Source: Frigoribacterium sp. JB110
Lineage (GTDB): Bacteria > Actinomycetota > Actinomycetes > Actinomycetales > Microbacteriaceae
Direction: 5' to 3'
DNA length: 64,000 nt
Assembly: GCF_900163665.1 (NCBI RefSeq)
Contig: NZ_FUIA01000002.1
Coordinates: forward strand, 23,116-87,115
The notes under the pieces were generated by a model. It ran no database searches, was not told the DNA's origin, and worked only from the letters and a program-made list of their open reading frames with translations. Shown here piece after piece: positions 15,100 to 24,420 of this stretch. Numbering within the stretch: position 1 is the stretch's first letter; every line of letters begins with the position of its first letter. A program made the position numbers and the translations under genes.

Positions 15100-16525
15100 G
15101 GCTCTTCGAAATCAAGGGTGTAGGTGAGGTCTGAAGCCTCCGGCCTCGAGCAGCGATCTCGCGATGTAGTGGGTGAGGTTTCGGAACCCGAGTGCGGAGC
15201 CGCGGAGGTGCTCGAGGCGGCCGTTGATGGCCTCGGTGGGGCCGTTGCTGGTGCCGGGCCGGTCGAAGAACGCGAGCACGTCGGCGGCGCGCTGCTTCAA
15301 CGTCCGCCCGAGTCGGCGGACCTCGGCGAGAACGGCGGGGACGCCGCTGCTGACGGCGTCGATCACTGCGCACATCATCTCCTTGGCCTTGTTCTTGTCG
15401 GGTTCGCGGTAGGCCGCGACGATGCGCTGGTAGATGCCCCACGTCGCTTCGACCTCGACATGCTCCTCGGCGGCGAACACCGCTTCCAGGCGGGCGGTCT
15501 GCTTTTCGGTGAGGAAGCTCGCGCCGGTGTGGAGGGTGCGGCGGACACCGTAGAGCGGGTCGCCGGCGTGACCCCGGTGGCCGAGGGTGTCCTGCTGGAC
15601 GCGCTGCCGGGTCCGGTCCAGGGCGTCGCCGGCGAGGCGGACGACGTGGAACGGGTCCATCACCGGGACAGCGTCGGGGAGTTCCTCGGCCGCGGCAGTC
15701 TTGAACCCGGAGAACCCGTCCATCGCGACCACCTCGATCGCCTTCGACCAGTCCGCGGGCCGGGCGGCGAGCCACTGCTTGAACACCTGCTTCGAGCGGC
15801 CCTCGACCATGTCCAGCAGCCGTGCCGGGCCGGTCTTCTCGCGGGCCGGGGTGAGGTCGATGATCACGGTCACGTACTTGTCGCCGAACCTGGTGTGTCG
15901 CCAGACATGCTCGTCGACACCGATCGTGCTCACCCCGTCGAACCTGGCCGGGTCGTCGATGAGCCGCCGCTTGCCCTCGGCGAGGATTGCGGTGTTCGCG
16001 GTGTGCCACGACACCCCGAGGCCGGCCGCGGCGCGGGAGACGGTGAGGTGGTCGACCACGATCGCAGTGAGTGCCCACCCGATTCCGCCGCGGGAGATCT
16101 TCGCCCGCGGCGCCGCCGCCTTCGACGTGTCCTGCCGCCAAGTCCGTCGGCAGTGCACGCATCGGTAGCGGCGGACCCGGACCAGCAGCGTCGTGGGCCG
16201 GTGACCGAACGGCTCGTGCGCGAGCGGCCGGGACACGGTGTCCCGCGCCACGCCCTCCGCACCGCACTTCCGGCACCACGGGTCGTCCTCGATGACGCGG
16301 CACTCCAGCACCGCCCGGTCAGGTTCGAGCCGCTGGCCGACGACTTCGAGGCCGAGCTCGTCGAGGCGGCAGAACGTGGTGAGGTCAGGGTTCGCGAACG
16401 TAGGGTGGTGCACGTCGAGGTCTTCCGGCGAATGAGCAGTGTGAGAACTTCCATCCTGGAAGACCTCGACGCCTATCCACGAACCCGCCGCCGACCCTCG
16501 ACTACACCCTCAACTGCGAAGAGCC
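15100..16525 (-). mobile_element. Complete ISL3-family insertion sequence with 8-bp target duplication
   Basis: 1426 bp bounded by imperfect ~30-bp inverted repeats starting GGCTCTTCG, the standard ISL3 end. The ends share GGCTCTTCG and GAGG/AGGGTGTAG blocks. The 8-bp duplication AGTTTTCC is present on both sides (15092-15099 and 16526-16533), as expected for this family. The transposase is intact, so the insertion is probably recent. It interrupts an AraC gene. Confidence 0.95.
15112..16413 (-). CDS. ISL3-family transposase
   Basis: 433 residues, normal for the family. An N-terminal zinc-binding region has Cys pairs CRKCGAEG and CVHCRRTW. A helix-turn-helix region (VVDHLTVSRAAAGLGVSWHT) follows. 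Catalytic DDE residues lie in STIGVDEHVWR, PVMDPFHVVRLA and NGPTEAINGRLEHLRG. No frameshift or stop, so it is probably active. It fills nearly all of the element. Confidence 0.95.
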   Translation of the reverse strand: MHHPTFANPDLTTFCRLDELGLEVVGQRLEPDRAVLECRVIEDDPWCRKCGAEGVARDTVSRPLAHEPFGHRPTTLLVRVRRYRCVHCRRTWRQDTSKAAAPRAKISRGGIGWALTAIVVDHLTVSRAAAGLGVSWHTANTAILAEGKRRLIDDPARFDGVSTIGVDEHVWRHTRFGDKYVTVIIDLTPAREKTGPARLLDMVEGRSKQVFKQWLAARPADWSKAIEVVAMDGFSGFKTAAAEELPDAVPVMDPFHVVRLAGDALDRTRQRVQQDTLGHRGHAGDPLYGVRRTLHTGASFLTEKQTARLEAVFAAEEHVEVEATWGIYQRIVAAYREPDKNKAKEMMCAVIDAVSSGVPAVLAEVRRLGRTLKQRAADVLAFFDRPGTSNGPTEAINGRLEHLRGSALGFRNLTHYIARSLLEAGGFRPHLHP

Positions 16526-17008
16526 AGTTTTCCTACCGCATCGAACACCTCCGAGGCTCCTGCGAGCACGGTAAAGTCGCTCGTAGTAGTCTCAGGTTTG
16601 TGTGCGAGGCGGAGCAGGCTGGGAGTGAGTTCAAGCAACGCTCCCGGCGAGAGTCGCAACGTTCCGAGCTCAGAATTCTTGTGGAGAGCACGGTGCAGAT
16701 GGTGTACCAGAGGGTGTGCTGCAGACAGCCACCGCACCTGATCGGCTAGTAATCCGGGATGAATGTAGAAAGTCACTGTTCGCATATGTTCTGCTGGAAA
16801 CCCGCGACACTCAATACCATTTGGAATCGTCAAAATACTGCCCGCGCCCAATAGCTCCTCACCTGTTGGAGTGTGCAGGCGTCCCCATCCTGAGAGCACG
16901 AACACGACCTTCACCGCAGCCACACGCAACGGGCCGGACGGAACCTGCGCTGTCTGATCCCGCACTAACACTGGCAGCCCGCCTGACCCAAACAAATTCA
17001 CTTCATTT

Positions 17009-18607
17009 TCACCAGAGGTCGTTGGTGTTCCGACCACTTGGTGCTCCGAGCGCAATGTGACCTGTCGGCTGCCAGGTTGTGTCCGCGTCGCGGTGAGTGA
17101 CGACGATCTTCGTGCATGGGAGCGCGCGGATCGTTTCGGCGATCTTCGCTTCCGTGGCGGTATCGAGGGCGGAGGTCGCCTCGTCGAGGATGAGGATCGG
17201 TGCCTGTTTAAGGAGGGCTCGGGCGATCGCGACTCGTTGGCGTTCACCGCCTGACAGTGCGTTCCCGTGGTGGCCTACTGATTGCTGAATCCCGAGCGGT
17301 GATTGCTCGATGACTTGACCGAGTGCGGCTTGTTTTGCCGCATGGATGATCTCTTCATCGGTGGCCGATGGGTCGCCGAGACGGATGTTGTCGGCCAGTG
17401 TTCCGTCGAACACGACAGGATCCTGCGGCACATAGCCGATCCGTTGCGCGAGGTCTTCGTATCGCATGTCTGTGAGGTCGACCCCGCCGAGTTCGATACG
17501 CCCATTGTCAGGATCGTCGAACCGCATCAGCAGGGAAAGCAGGGTGCTCTTGCCGCTTCCGGTCGGACCAGTGATGATCGTCGTAGAGCCCTCGGGCACC
17601 TCGGTAGAGATCCCTTTCAGCACGGTGATGTGCGAGACATCATTCACTGTCATCGCATGGCCGACGCTCTGGACAGATTTGGTCGGCTCGGGTAAGACCG
17701 GGGCCGAGAGCACCGCGCGATACCGGTTGATCGTGGTACGCAATTCGTTGATCGAGACCCCCGCCAGGGCGAGAGCATCCAAAGGTGCAGATGCACGGGC
17801 GGTGAGGATGATGAGCGCCAGTGCCGTAGCCGGGTCATCAATGGCTGTCGACGCGATGAAGAGGAGGACACCAGCAAGCGGCAGAATGCTCGCGAGACTA
17901 GAAACGAAGGTCGCGGGAGTCGATACACGGTTCGTACGCGCGAGCGCAGCCTCTTCCGAGTCCCATCTGTCTTCCAGGCGCGCCACGGCTCGGTCTGGCC
18001 CTGCGGCGGTCCGCAGCAGTTCGAGGTGATCGATGAATTCCAGGGATGCCTCGGTGGTGGCCTGCTCGACAGTGTTTCGGCCTGCGTCTGCACGGCTGAG
18101 GGCTCGTTGAGCGAGTAGTTGTGCGAGGAACGCGATGATGACAAGCCCGGCCACCAGAAGCATGGTGAGGGGGCCAGCGACGATCGCGATACCGACAAGC
18201 AAGAGAAGCGGGATGAGCGGCGAGAGAATGAACGTCTGCAGCTGATGGGCGGGAACGCTCATCAGGGCGGGGATTGATTGTCCGGCGACCGTGCCGACAA
18301 GAGTTCGGTTCTTCTCGGTGAACCACGAGAGTTTGGCGTGGGAGAAGGCCGCGCCAACTCCTTGGAAGAGATCTCCGGCCAGCCTTGCCCCGGTGAGGTA
18401 GCCGCTGCGCGAGACGAGCACGGTGATAAACAGGGCGACGGCCGCAGTCGCGATCACCATTCCCGGTGGCTGGTGCTTTGCGATCGCAAGGGCGAGCACG
18501 GTGTAGGCCGTCGCCTCGGCCAGCGCGACGAGTGCCCAGCCAAGTGATATGAGTACCAGTCTGCGGCGAGCCGCTGCAGGAAGGGTCTGGGTGTGCTGCG
18601 TGTTCAT
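17009..18607 (-). CDS. Exporter-fold ABC half-transporter, siderophore island (subunit 2)
   Basis: 532 residues: a six-helix membrane domain (~15-300), then an NBD with Walker A GPTGSGKSTLL (~355), Q-loop VPQDP, signature LSGGERQRVAIARAL (~450), Walker B ILILDEATS and H-loop VVTHRD. Its ATG overlaps the stop of the preceding half-transporter (ATGA), so the pair is made together and probably forms a heterodimer. The family includes IrtAB/YbtPQ importers and cyclic-peptide exporters. The FecCDE genes, binding lipoproteins and flavoreductase in the same run make a siderophore substrate likely. Direction of transport is not determinable here. Confidence 0.9.
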   Translation of the reverse strand: MNTQHTQTLPAAARRRLVLISLGWALVALAEATAYTVLALAIAKHQPPGMVIATAAVALFITVLVSRSGYLTGARLAGDLFQGVGAAFSHAKLSWFTEKNRTLVGTVAGQSIPALMSVPAHQLQTFILSPLIPLLLLVGIAIVAGPLTMLLVAGLVIIAFLAQLLAQRALSRADAGRNTVEQATTEASLEFIDHLELLRTAAGPDRAVARLEDRWDSEEAALARTNRVSTPATFVSSLASILPLAGVLLFIASTAIDDPATALALIILTARASAPLDALALAGVSINELRTTINRYRAVLSAPVLPEPTKSVQSVGHAMTVNDVSHITVLKGISTEVPEGSTTIITGPTGSGKSTLLSLLMRFDDPDNGRIELGGVDLTDMRYEDLAQRIGYVPQDPVVFDGTLADNIRLGDPSATDEEIIHAAKQAALGQVIEQSPLGIQQSVGHHGNALSGGERQRVAIARALLKQAPILILDEATSALDTATEAKIAETIRALPCTKIVVTHRDADTTWQPTGHIALGAPSGRNTNDLW

Positions 18608-20211
18608 CGGGTTCCTCCGGCTACCGTGACCGAGTTGCCGGTGAGCTTGAGCTGTGCTGTGGCGCCCTCGGCCAGTCCATGATCGTGGGTGACAATCAAG
18701 AGCGTCTTCGATTCCTCCATGACGAATGTGTGTAGCTCGCTGACGAGCCGCCCGCTCGTGTCCTTATCCAGCGCGCTGGTGGGTTCATCGAGCAGGATCA
18801 CACGGGCATCGGTGAGGAACGCGCGGGCGAGTCCGACTCGTTGACGTTCACCGCCCGACAGGGTGGTCGTCGCGGTATCCAGGGGGAGGTCGAGTTGCGC
18901 ACGTCGAAGCGCGGTGCTGATCTCATCATCGGTGGCCTCTGGGGTCGAGAGCGCGATATTTTCGCGGATCGTCCCGGAGAGCACATCCCCACCTTGTGGA
19001 ATGAGTAACACCGAGTCGGGTGACGTCTTCTCGCTGTTCGTCTCCCTGTGGGGGTACCGGATCACGCCGCTTTCGAGCGTTTCCAGCCCGGCAATAGTAC
19101 GTAGCAGCGTGGTCTTGCCGCTGCCACTGGGGCCGGTTATCGCGGTGACTAATCCTGGTGAGAATGTGTGGGAAAGACTGTGGATGAGTGTGCGGTCGTC
19201 CTGACCGATCCGCACGTCGACGAGTTCAAGTCCAGGGTCGTCACTGTGATCGGTTGATCCCGTGACGGTCGGTTCGCGGAGTACCGCTGCGATGCGTTCG
19301 GCCGCGGCGCTGCCCGCTCGTACATAGTCCAGGCCATGCCCAAGGCGCAGCGCCGGGGTGACCACGGCGAGCCCGAACAGCAGCATGGCGGCGAGCACTG
19401 CCGGCTCTTGGTCGTAGCCGATGGCGTAGGCGATCGCATAGGTTGCGACGGCCTGGAGCAGCGCCACCGCTACGGAAGAGAGTGTCGCGACCCGTCGCAC
19501 CCAGGCGACCATGTTCTCGGTGAACCGGCGTGCTGCGTCGGCATAGTTGGCGGTTGCCCCGGCCTGTGCGCTGTAAATGCGGGACACGCGAATGCCGCGT
19601 GCGTAGTCGTCGACAGCGGTCCTGATGTCCGTCATCACACGGACCGTTTCGGTTCCGTGTTTCGCTGAGCTTCGCGGCACGATGAACAGATAGTAGGCTG
19701 CGGCCAGCAGGCCAGGGATCAGCGCAATCAGGGTAAGGGGACCCGCCACTGCGACCAGCAGAGTTACTGTCGCGAGGGGCACCACCGCAAGGGTCGCGAT
19801 TTCCGCGGGCAGATGTGCGACGGTGTGGTGTAGCGCGGCAATGTCTTCGCCTACCAGACGACGCAGCGCGTCAGCGCCATACCGTGAGACCGTGCTCATC
19901 GGCATGTGCGCGAGATGGCGAGCGGTATCGCGCCGTAGCCGTGCGGAGAATCTTGCCTCCCCGTGATGTGCGAGCCACGACGAGACGGACAGGAGCAGGC
20001 CTCCAATGAGCCAGCAGACACACGCCGAAATCGCATGCGTCAGTGTCACCGCAGCGACGACCTGCACGGTGAACCATAAGGCTCCGACCATCGTGAGGCC
20101 ACCAAGCGCGGCGGCGGTAACCGCTGCTGTAAGCACAGGGATCGCGGGGCGCAGTGCGGCCGCAATGGGTGAGGCCGGTGCGGCCGCAGGGTCATTGTTG
20201 AGTGCGGGCAC
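18604..20211 (-). CDS. Exporter-fold ABC half-transporter, siderophore island (subunit 1)
   Basis: 535 residues. Six-helix membrane domain (~20-310) and NBD (~340-530) with Walker A GPSGSGKTTLL, Q-loop LIPQGGDVLSG, signature LSGGERQRVGLARAF, Walker B VILLDEPTS and H-loop VTHDHG. GTG start at 20211 overlaps the last base of the FecE-like gene's stop. With the next gene it forms a heterodimeric transporter. Together they are a second exporter-fold system besides the fused one at the left edge, from which they differ in being two separate chains. Confidence 0.9.
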   Translation of the reverse strand: MPALNNDPAAAPASPIAAALRPAIPVLTAAVTAAALGGLTMVGALWFTVQVVAAVTLTHAISACVCWLIGGLLLSVSSWLAHHGEARFSARLRRDTARHLAHMPMSTVSRYGADALRRLVGEDIAALHHTVAHLPAEIATLAVVPLATVTLLVAVAGPLTLIALIPGLLAAAYYLFIVPRSSAKHGTETVRVMTDIRTAVDDYARGIRVSRIYSAQAGATANYADAARRFTENMVAWVRRVATLSSVAVALLQAVATYAIAYAIGYDQEPAVLAAMLLFGLAVVTPALRLGHGLDYVRAGSAAAERIAAVLREPTVTGSTDHSDDPGLELVDVRIGQDDRTLIHSLSHTFSPGLVTAITGPSGSGKTTLLRTIAGLETLESGVIRYPHRETNSEKTSPDSVLLIPQGGDVLSGTIRENIALSTPEATDDEISTALRRAQLDLPLDTATTTLSGGERQRVGLARAFLTDARVILLDEPTSALDKDTSGRLVSELHTFVMEESKTLLIVTHDHGLAEGATAQLKLTGNSVTVAGGTR

Positions 20212-21095
20212 TATTCGGTGCCTCCTTCCTTGATCGGAGTTTCCTTGTTCCGATGCCGGTCTCGTCCGAGCGGCACCACCTGCGGGGTTCCTGCGACGGG
20301 ATCAGGAACGACGAGACAGCGCAGACCGAACACCTGCTCGACCAGGTCGGAGGTCAGTACCTCAGCCGGTGGGCCCTCGGCGACGACACCTCCGTCCTTC
20401 ATCGCGACGAGATGCGTTGCGTAGCGGGCAGCCTGGTTGAGGTCGTGAAGAACGGCGACAAGGGTGTGCCCGGCAAGGTGGAGGTCGGTGAATAGTTCCA
20501 TCAGCTCGATCTGATGGGTCAGGTCAAGGAACGTCGTCGGCTCGTCCAGCAACAGGATTTCGGTCTGCTGTGCCAGCGCCATCGCGACCCAGACTCGCTG
20601 TCGTTGCCCGCCGGAGAGTTCGTCGACGAGCCGGTCTGAGAGTTCATGGATGCCAGTTGCTGCCATCGCGGTAGAGACCGCCTGCTCATCGTCCGGTGTC
20701 CACTGTCGGATCAGTTTCTGGTACGGATACCGGCCGCGAGCGACCAGATCAGCGACTCTGATCCCATCGGGAGCGAGCGAGGTCTGCGGTAGCAGTCCCA
20801 ACTTGCGCGCAACCTCTTTGGCCTTGTAGGAATGGATGTCTTGTCCGTCAAGTACCACCCGCCCTGATCCTGGTTTCAGGAGCCTGGATAGCCCGCGCAG
20901 AAGGGTCGACTTGCCGCATGCATTCGGCCCGACGATCACGGTGAAAGACTCATCGGGAATCGACACCGACAGGTTCTCGTTGATGACGCGCTTGTCATAG
21001 CCGATCGTGGCATTCACCGTCCACAGTCGACTTGTCGGTACGGTCAACTCGGCGGTGTTAGCAGTGGCGAGGGGGTGAGTGTCCACTCGTGTCAT
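20211..21095 (-). CDS. Iron-siderophore ABC importer ATPase (FecE/FepC type)
   Basis: 294 residues, cytoplasmic ATPase of a FecBCDE-type importer. Walker A GPNACGKSTLLRGLSRLL (~56), the family-typical LGLLPQTSLAPDGIRVADLV (Q-loop), signature LSGGQRQRVWVAMAL and Walker B ILLLDEPTTFLDL followed by HQIELMELF and H-loop VAVLHDLNQAARY. These match ferric-siderophore ATPases closely. The start overlaps the permease stop by 4 bases and its end meets the exporter-fold pair, so all are one operon. Confidence 0.95.
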   Translation of the reverse strand: MTRVDTHPLATANTAELTVPTSRLWTVNATIGYDKRVINENLSVSIPDESFTVIVGPNACGKSTLLRGLSRLLKPGSGRVVLDGQDIHSYKAKEVARKLGLLPQTSLAPDGIRVADLVARGRYPYQKLIRQWTPDDEQAVSTAMAATGIHELSDRLVDELSGGQRQRVWVAMALAQQTEILLLDEPTTFLDLTHQIELMELFTDLHLAGHTLVAVLHDLNQAARYATHLVAMKDGGVVAEGPPAEVLTSDLVEQVFGLRCLVVPDPVAGTPQVVPLGRDRHRNKETPIKEGGTE

Positions 21096-22171
21096 ATGCT
21101 TCTCCTTGTTTCACGAATAAGGAGCCAGATTAGGTAGAGACCACCCAGGCTCACGGTGATGAGGCCAACCGGAACAGGCCGGTAGACCTGCGCGATCACG
21201 AGCGACAGCAACTGCGCGAGAGACAAGAGCGCGGCTCCCATGAACGCGGACGCAGCCACGGTTACCCCGGGTGTCCGTGTCAATCGCCTCGCGAGCTGTG
21301 GCGCGGACAGTGCGACGAACCCGATCGGACCGGCAGCAGCTGTCACCAACGCGGTCGTCGCAACTCCCAGGATCAGCAGCAGCGGGCGAGCAACGGAAGC
21401 GTTCACCCCCTGAGCGAGTGCCGCGTCGTCACCAAGTTCCAGTTGTCGCAGAGCGGGAGCCAACATCGTCACTCCGATGAAGACAATCAGGCCCCCGATG
21501 ATGACGGGGACAAGCGAGTGCCATCCGACGCGACTGAGCGACCCGGCCGCCCAGAAACCGACGCTCATCGCATCGGTGATCTCGGCGCGAGTGATGAGGT
21601 ACGCGTTGATCGATCCCAGCATCGCGGAAACTCCGATGCCGACGATGATGAGGCGGAAACCCTGCACGCCTCCTCGATAGGAGAGCAGATACACCACGAT
21701 TGCGGTGAGCAGCCCGCCGACCAGAGCTGCTGCGGCGATGTACCAGTACTGATTCGCGCCGATGACAAGGATTGTGAGCACCACGGCCGTGTACGATCCT
21801 GCGTCGAAGCCGATTACATCCGGAGATCCCAGGGGGTTGCGGGTCAGCGATTGGAAGATTGCACCGCCGATCCCCAGTAGCGCTCCGAACAGGATTGCCG
21901 CGATCGCGATGGGCAGACGCCATTCCGTCACGATCAGGCGATGGAAGTCATCGCCCTGGCCGAAGAGCGACTGGACAACCTGGGCAGTTGTCAGTGGATA
22001 GTCACCGATTCCGAGGGACATCACCGCAACGGTCACCGCAACTACGGCGAGGATCGAGTTGATCGCAATGCTCCGTGCGCTGAATCTCAGCGCGACGGCG
22101 CGCTGAGTACGGATTGTGCGGTTCCGGTAACCGAAATCGATCTGTCGTGGGATTTGAATAGTGGATTTCAT
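21092..22171 (-). CDS. Iron-siderophore ABC importer permease (FecD type)
   Basis: 359 residues from ATG 22171, which overlaps the previous permease's stop (ATGA); a longer upstream frame is arginine-rich shadow. FecCD-family polytopic protein with about ten helices. Hallmark segments are GALLGIGGAIFQSLTRNPLG (~97), SPDVIGFDAGS, and near the end AGPIGFVALSAPQLARRLTR, the loop that contacts the ATPase. It pairs with the next-listed permease to form the channel for ferric siderophore. Confidence 0.95.
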   Translation of the reverse strand: MKSTIQIPRQIDFGYRNRTIRTQRAVALRFSARSIAINSILAVVAVTVAVMSLGIGDYPLTTAQVVQSLFGQGDDFHRLIVTEWRLPIAIAAILFGALLGIGGAIFQSLTRNPLGSPDVIGFDAGSYTAVVLTILVIGANQYWYIAAAALVGGLLTAIVVYLLSYRGGVQGFRLIIVGIGVSAMLGSINAYLITRAEITDAMSVGFWAAGSLSRVGWHSLVPVIIGGLIVFIGVTMLAPALRQLELGDDAALAQGVNASVARPLLLILGVATTALVTAAAGPIGFVALSAPQLARRLTRTPGVTVAASAFMGAALLSLAQLLSLVIAQVYRPVPVGLITVSLGGLYLIWLLIRETRRSI

Positions 22172-23226
22172 AGCCCGGATGCCTTTCGCCGGCGCACAAG
22201 TGCGATGAGGACGGGGGCACCGATGAGTGCGGTGAGCACGCCGGCCTCGATCTCGCCGGGGCGGGTGATCACTCGTCCCAGCACGTCTGCGATGAGCACG
22301 ATGGAGGGTGCCGCGAGGGCGGTGTAGGCGATGATCCATCGCTGGTCGGGTCCGGTGAACCAGCGCACGATGTGCGGGACCATGAGACCTACGAACGCGA
22401 TACCTCCGGTGAGCGCTGTTCCGCCACCTGCGAGGAGCGTCACGGCAATGATCCCCAAAATACGAGTGCGGGTGACGCTTGCTCCGAGTGCGGTCGCTTG
22501 GTCGTCTCCCAGCGCGACCGCGTTCAAGGAGCTGCTGATCAGTGCGGCTAACAGGATTCCTACCGCCAGAAACGGGGCAACCGAAGCGGTGTCATCGAGT
22601 GAGGCGCGCGAGAGGGAACCCAACCCCCAAGCCCGGAAGGAACGGAACGTCTCCTGATCCATCAGTGTCAGAAACGTTGAGAAAGCTGAGAGGACAGCGG
22701 CAAGTGCGATGCCTGCGAGCACGAGTGTGACGGGAGATGAGGCGCCTCGTCCCGCTGACCCGATCAGGTAGACGAGCACCGTGGCAAGGATCGCACCGAT
22801 GAACGAAAACCAGATGTACCCGGTGATTCCTCCGACTCCGAACAACGTCACGCCAACGACAATGGCGAACCCCGCTCCGGCATTTACGCCGAGAATACCG
22901 GGATCGGCAAGCGGGTTGCGTGTGATCGCCTGGATGAGCGCGCCCGAAACACCGAATGCCACACCAGCAGCAATCCCCACAACCGTGCGAGGTACTCGTA
23001 ATGTCCAGACAATGGAGCTTGCCTCGGAGCTATCTGGGGAGAGTACGACCCGCCAGATCTCGCTGATGGGTAACGGGTTCGCGCCGAATGACAGGCTTGC
23101 TGCCAGAACCACCACAAGCAACGCGAGCAGCACAATCACACCCGATATTCGACGGTTGCTTGTTGGGAGGTGCCCTTCTCCCAGCGCACTGCACGCCTCG
23201 CGCGCACCTACTAACGAAACAGTCAT
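22168..23226 (-). CDS. Iron-siderophore ABC importer permease (FecC type)
   Basis: 352 residues from ATG 23226. FecCD family: VAFGVSGALIQAITRNPLAD (~108), PGILGVNAGAGFAIV, and AFVGLMVPHIVRWFTGPDQR near the C-terminus as the ATPase-coupling loop. About ten membrane helices. First permease of the operon and the partner of the one that follows. A 17-bp stem-loop separates it from the lipoprotein gene upstream, probably allowing the two to be expressed at different levels. Confidence 0.95.
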   Translation of the reverse strand: MTVSLVGAREACSALGEGHLPTSNRRISGVIVLLALLVVVLAASLSFGANPLPISEIWRVVLSPDSSEASSIVWTLRVPRTVVGIAAGVAFGVSGALIQAITRNPLADPGILGVNAGAGFAIVVGVTLFGVGGITGYIWFSFIGAILATVLVYLIGSAGRGASSPVTLVLAGIALAAVLSAFSTFLTLMDQETFRSFRAWGLGSLSRASLDDTASVAPFLAVGILLAALISSSLNAVALGDDQATALGASVTRTRILGIIAVTLLAGGGTALTGGIAFVGLMVPHIVRWFTGPDQRWIIAYTALAAPSIVLIADVLGRVITRPGEIEAGVLTALIGAPVLIALVRRRKASGL

Positions 23227-23249
23227 GACCGATCTTTCGTGTTGTTCAG

Positions 23250-23293
23250 CTATCGCGGCACCACGGACTGCTAGACCCGTGGTGCCGCGATAG
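23250..23293 (-). promoter_or_regulatory. Perfect 17-bp stem-loop between binding-protein and permease genes
   Basis: CTATCGCGGCACCACGG and its exact complement are separated by a 10-base loop, in the 80-base gap between the lipoprotein stop (23307) and the permease ATG (23226). No U-run follows in the direction of transcription, so it is more like an mRNA-stabilising or partial-termination stem than a full terminator. Such stems commonly let a binding protein be made in excess of its permeases. Confidence 0.8.
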
Positions 23294-23306
23294 TCCGTGA
23301 CCCGAG

Positions 23307-24371
23307 TTAGAACACGTCCGCAATCTGGGGAACGACGCGTTCGACCGCCCAAGCATTGCCGATGGGTCCGCCGCTGGTGATTGCCCACAAGAGATCGCCG
23401 CCGTCGTCAGTTTTCGGCGGCAGCTGGACAAACTGACCGGACGATACCGCTCCCAGGTTTTGGAACAGGTCGCGACCTGTCAACTCCTGCATTTCGGCTT
23501 CGCTCGCGGCTGCGCTCTGTCCAAGGATGAGGACGTCGGCGTCAATCTTCGATAGAAGTTCATCACTAACCTTGGTATCCGTCACGAATTCCGTGGCGTT
23601 CGGGTTCTCGCTGAAACCGAGGTCGGCCAGGAATGCAGCGGGCGCGGAGCCAGGCTGTGAGAAGTACTGCAGTCCGTTTGTTGGGCCGTAGTAGATCGCC
23701 CAGGTCGCGGTGAGCCCGTCGAACTCGGGATGATCTGCACGCACTTGCGCGAAGCGTTCATCGTGTTCCGCAATGACAGCTTCGGCCGCGCCGCTAAGGT
23801 CTAGCGTCTCACCTAGGACGCGGATCGAGTCCTGCCAGGGAATGGTGCGTTGAGACGATTCCGGGCTTGTCACCACCGGGGCTATCTTGGAGAGTTGCTG
23901 GTAGTAGTCACGCAGTTCGCCGTAACCGGGCACCCAGCCTACGGTGACGATGAGGTCGGGGTTGCTCGCTGCGATGGCCTCGATGGGGATGTCTTCGCCC
24001 ATCATGAACTCGTAGGTGTCCAGCTCGGCTGACCCATGCTCTTCGAGGTAGCCGCCCTCGCTTACGAAGTTCGAGGTCAACACAGGCGTGACCCCTAAGG
24101 AAAGCAGCAACTCGGTGTCGATCGCGTTCGGGACGATCGCTGCGATCCGCTCAGGGCGCTCCTCGAGGATCGTCTCTCCGTACGGTGATTCGAGCGTCAG
24201 AGGGTAACTGGTCTTGCCTTCAGCGGCAGGGAGCAGGCTTGATTCGCTTGCGCCGGGCTCTTCAGGACTGTCGTTGGAGTCCGGGCTCGTGGAGCAGCCC
24301 GCGATGAGCAGTATTGTCGCGAGGCTCGCCCCGATACTGGCAGCGACGCGGGAGCGTCTGGTCTTCTTCAT
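23307..24371 (-). CDS. Siderophore-binding lipoprotein (FecB/FhuD type), copy 2
   Basis: 354 residues. Signal peptide with lipobox LLIAGC (Cys ~26), so the mature protein is lipid-anchored outside the membrane. The mature part begins with a Ser/Glu-rich linker and then the periplasmic-binding fold for iron complexes: ERPERIAAIVPNAIDTELLL (~75), NPDLIVTVGW, and VLGETLDL in the connecting helix. It is a close paralogue of the next gene upstream (shared KTSYPLTLESPYGET-like start, ERPERIAA core and GGPIG near the end). Delivers ferric siderophore to the FecCD permeases. Confidence 0.93.
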   Translation of the reverse strand: MKKTRRSRVAASIGASLATILLIAGCSTSPDSNDSPEEPGASESSLLPAAEGKTSYPLTLESPYGETILEERPERIAAIVPNAIDTELLLSLGVTPVLTSNFVSEGGYLEEHGSAELDTYEFMMGEDIPIEAIAASNPDLIVTVGWVPGYGELRDYYQQLSKIAPVVTSPESSQRTIPWQDSIRVLGETLDLSGAAEAVIAEHDERFAQVRADHPEFDGLTATWAIYYGPTNGLQYFSQPGSAPAAFLADLGFSENPNATEFVTDTKVSDELLSKIDADVLILGQSAAASEAEMQELTGRDLFQNLGAVSSGQFVQLPPKTDDGGDLLWAITSGGPIGNAWAVERVVPQIADVF

Positions 24372-24420
24372 TCGTGTTTGCCTTTCTATAGTTCAGATTG
24401 TTCATTGATGAGAGGGATGG

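Larger units (their letters stand above)
14686..17037 (-). pseudogene. AraC-family regulator of the siderophore island, split by ISL3
   Basis: The N-terminal cupin part lies at 16526-17037 (KVVFVLSGWGRLHTPTGEEL, GAGSILTIPNGIECRGFPAE) and the C-terminal HTH part at 14686-15091 (DELAREIALSSSQLTRLFRS, AAARAGWGASTLASRSFKQR). Removing the ISL3 element and one copy of its 8-bp target duplication joins GTA-GGA-AAA-CTG-ACC in frame. This gives 306 codons and a normal-sized AraC protein of about 305 residues. The start is probably GTG 17037, preceded by GGAG, overlapping the end of the ABC gene; GTG 17001 is an alternative. Its place at the end of the siderophore operon suggests it controlled that operon. 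It is now inactivated. Confidence 0.88.

Noticed and set aside
15124..16749. 541-codon plus-strand frame across the ISL3 element
   Set aside because: Shadow of the ISL3 transposase, which has DDE residues and correct element boundaries.
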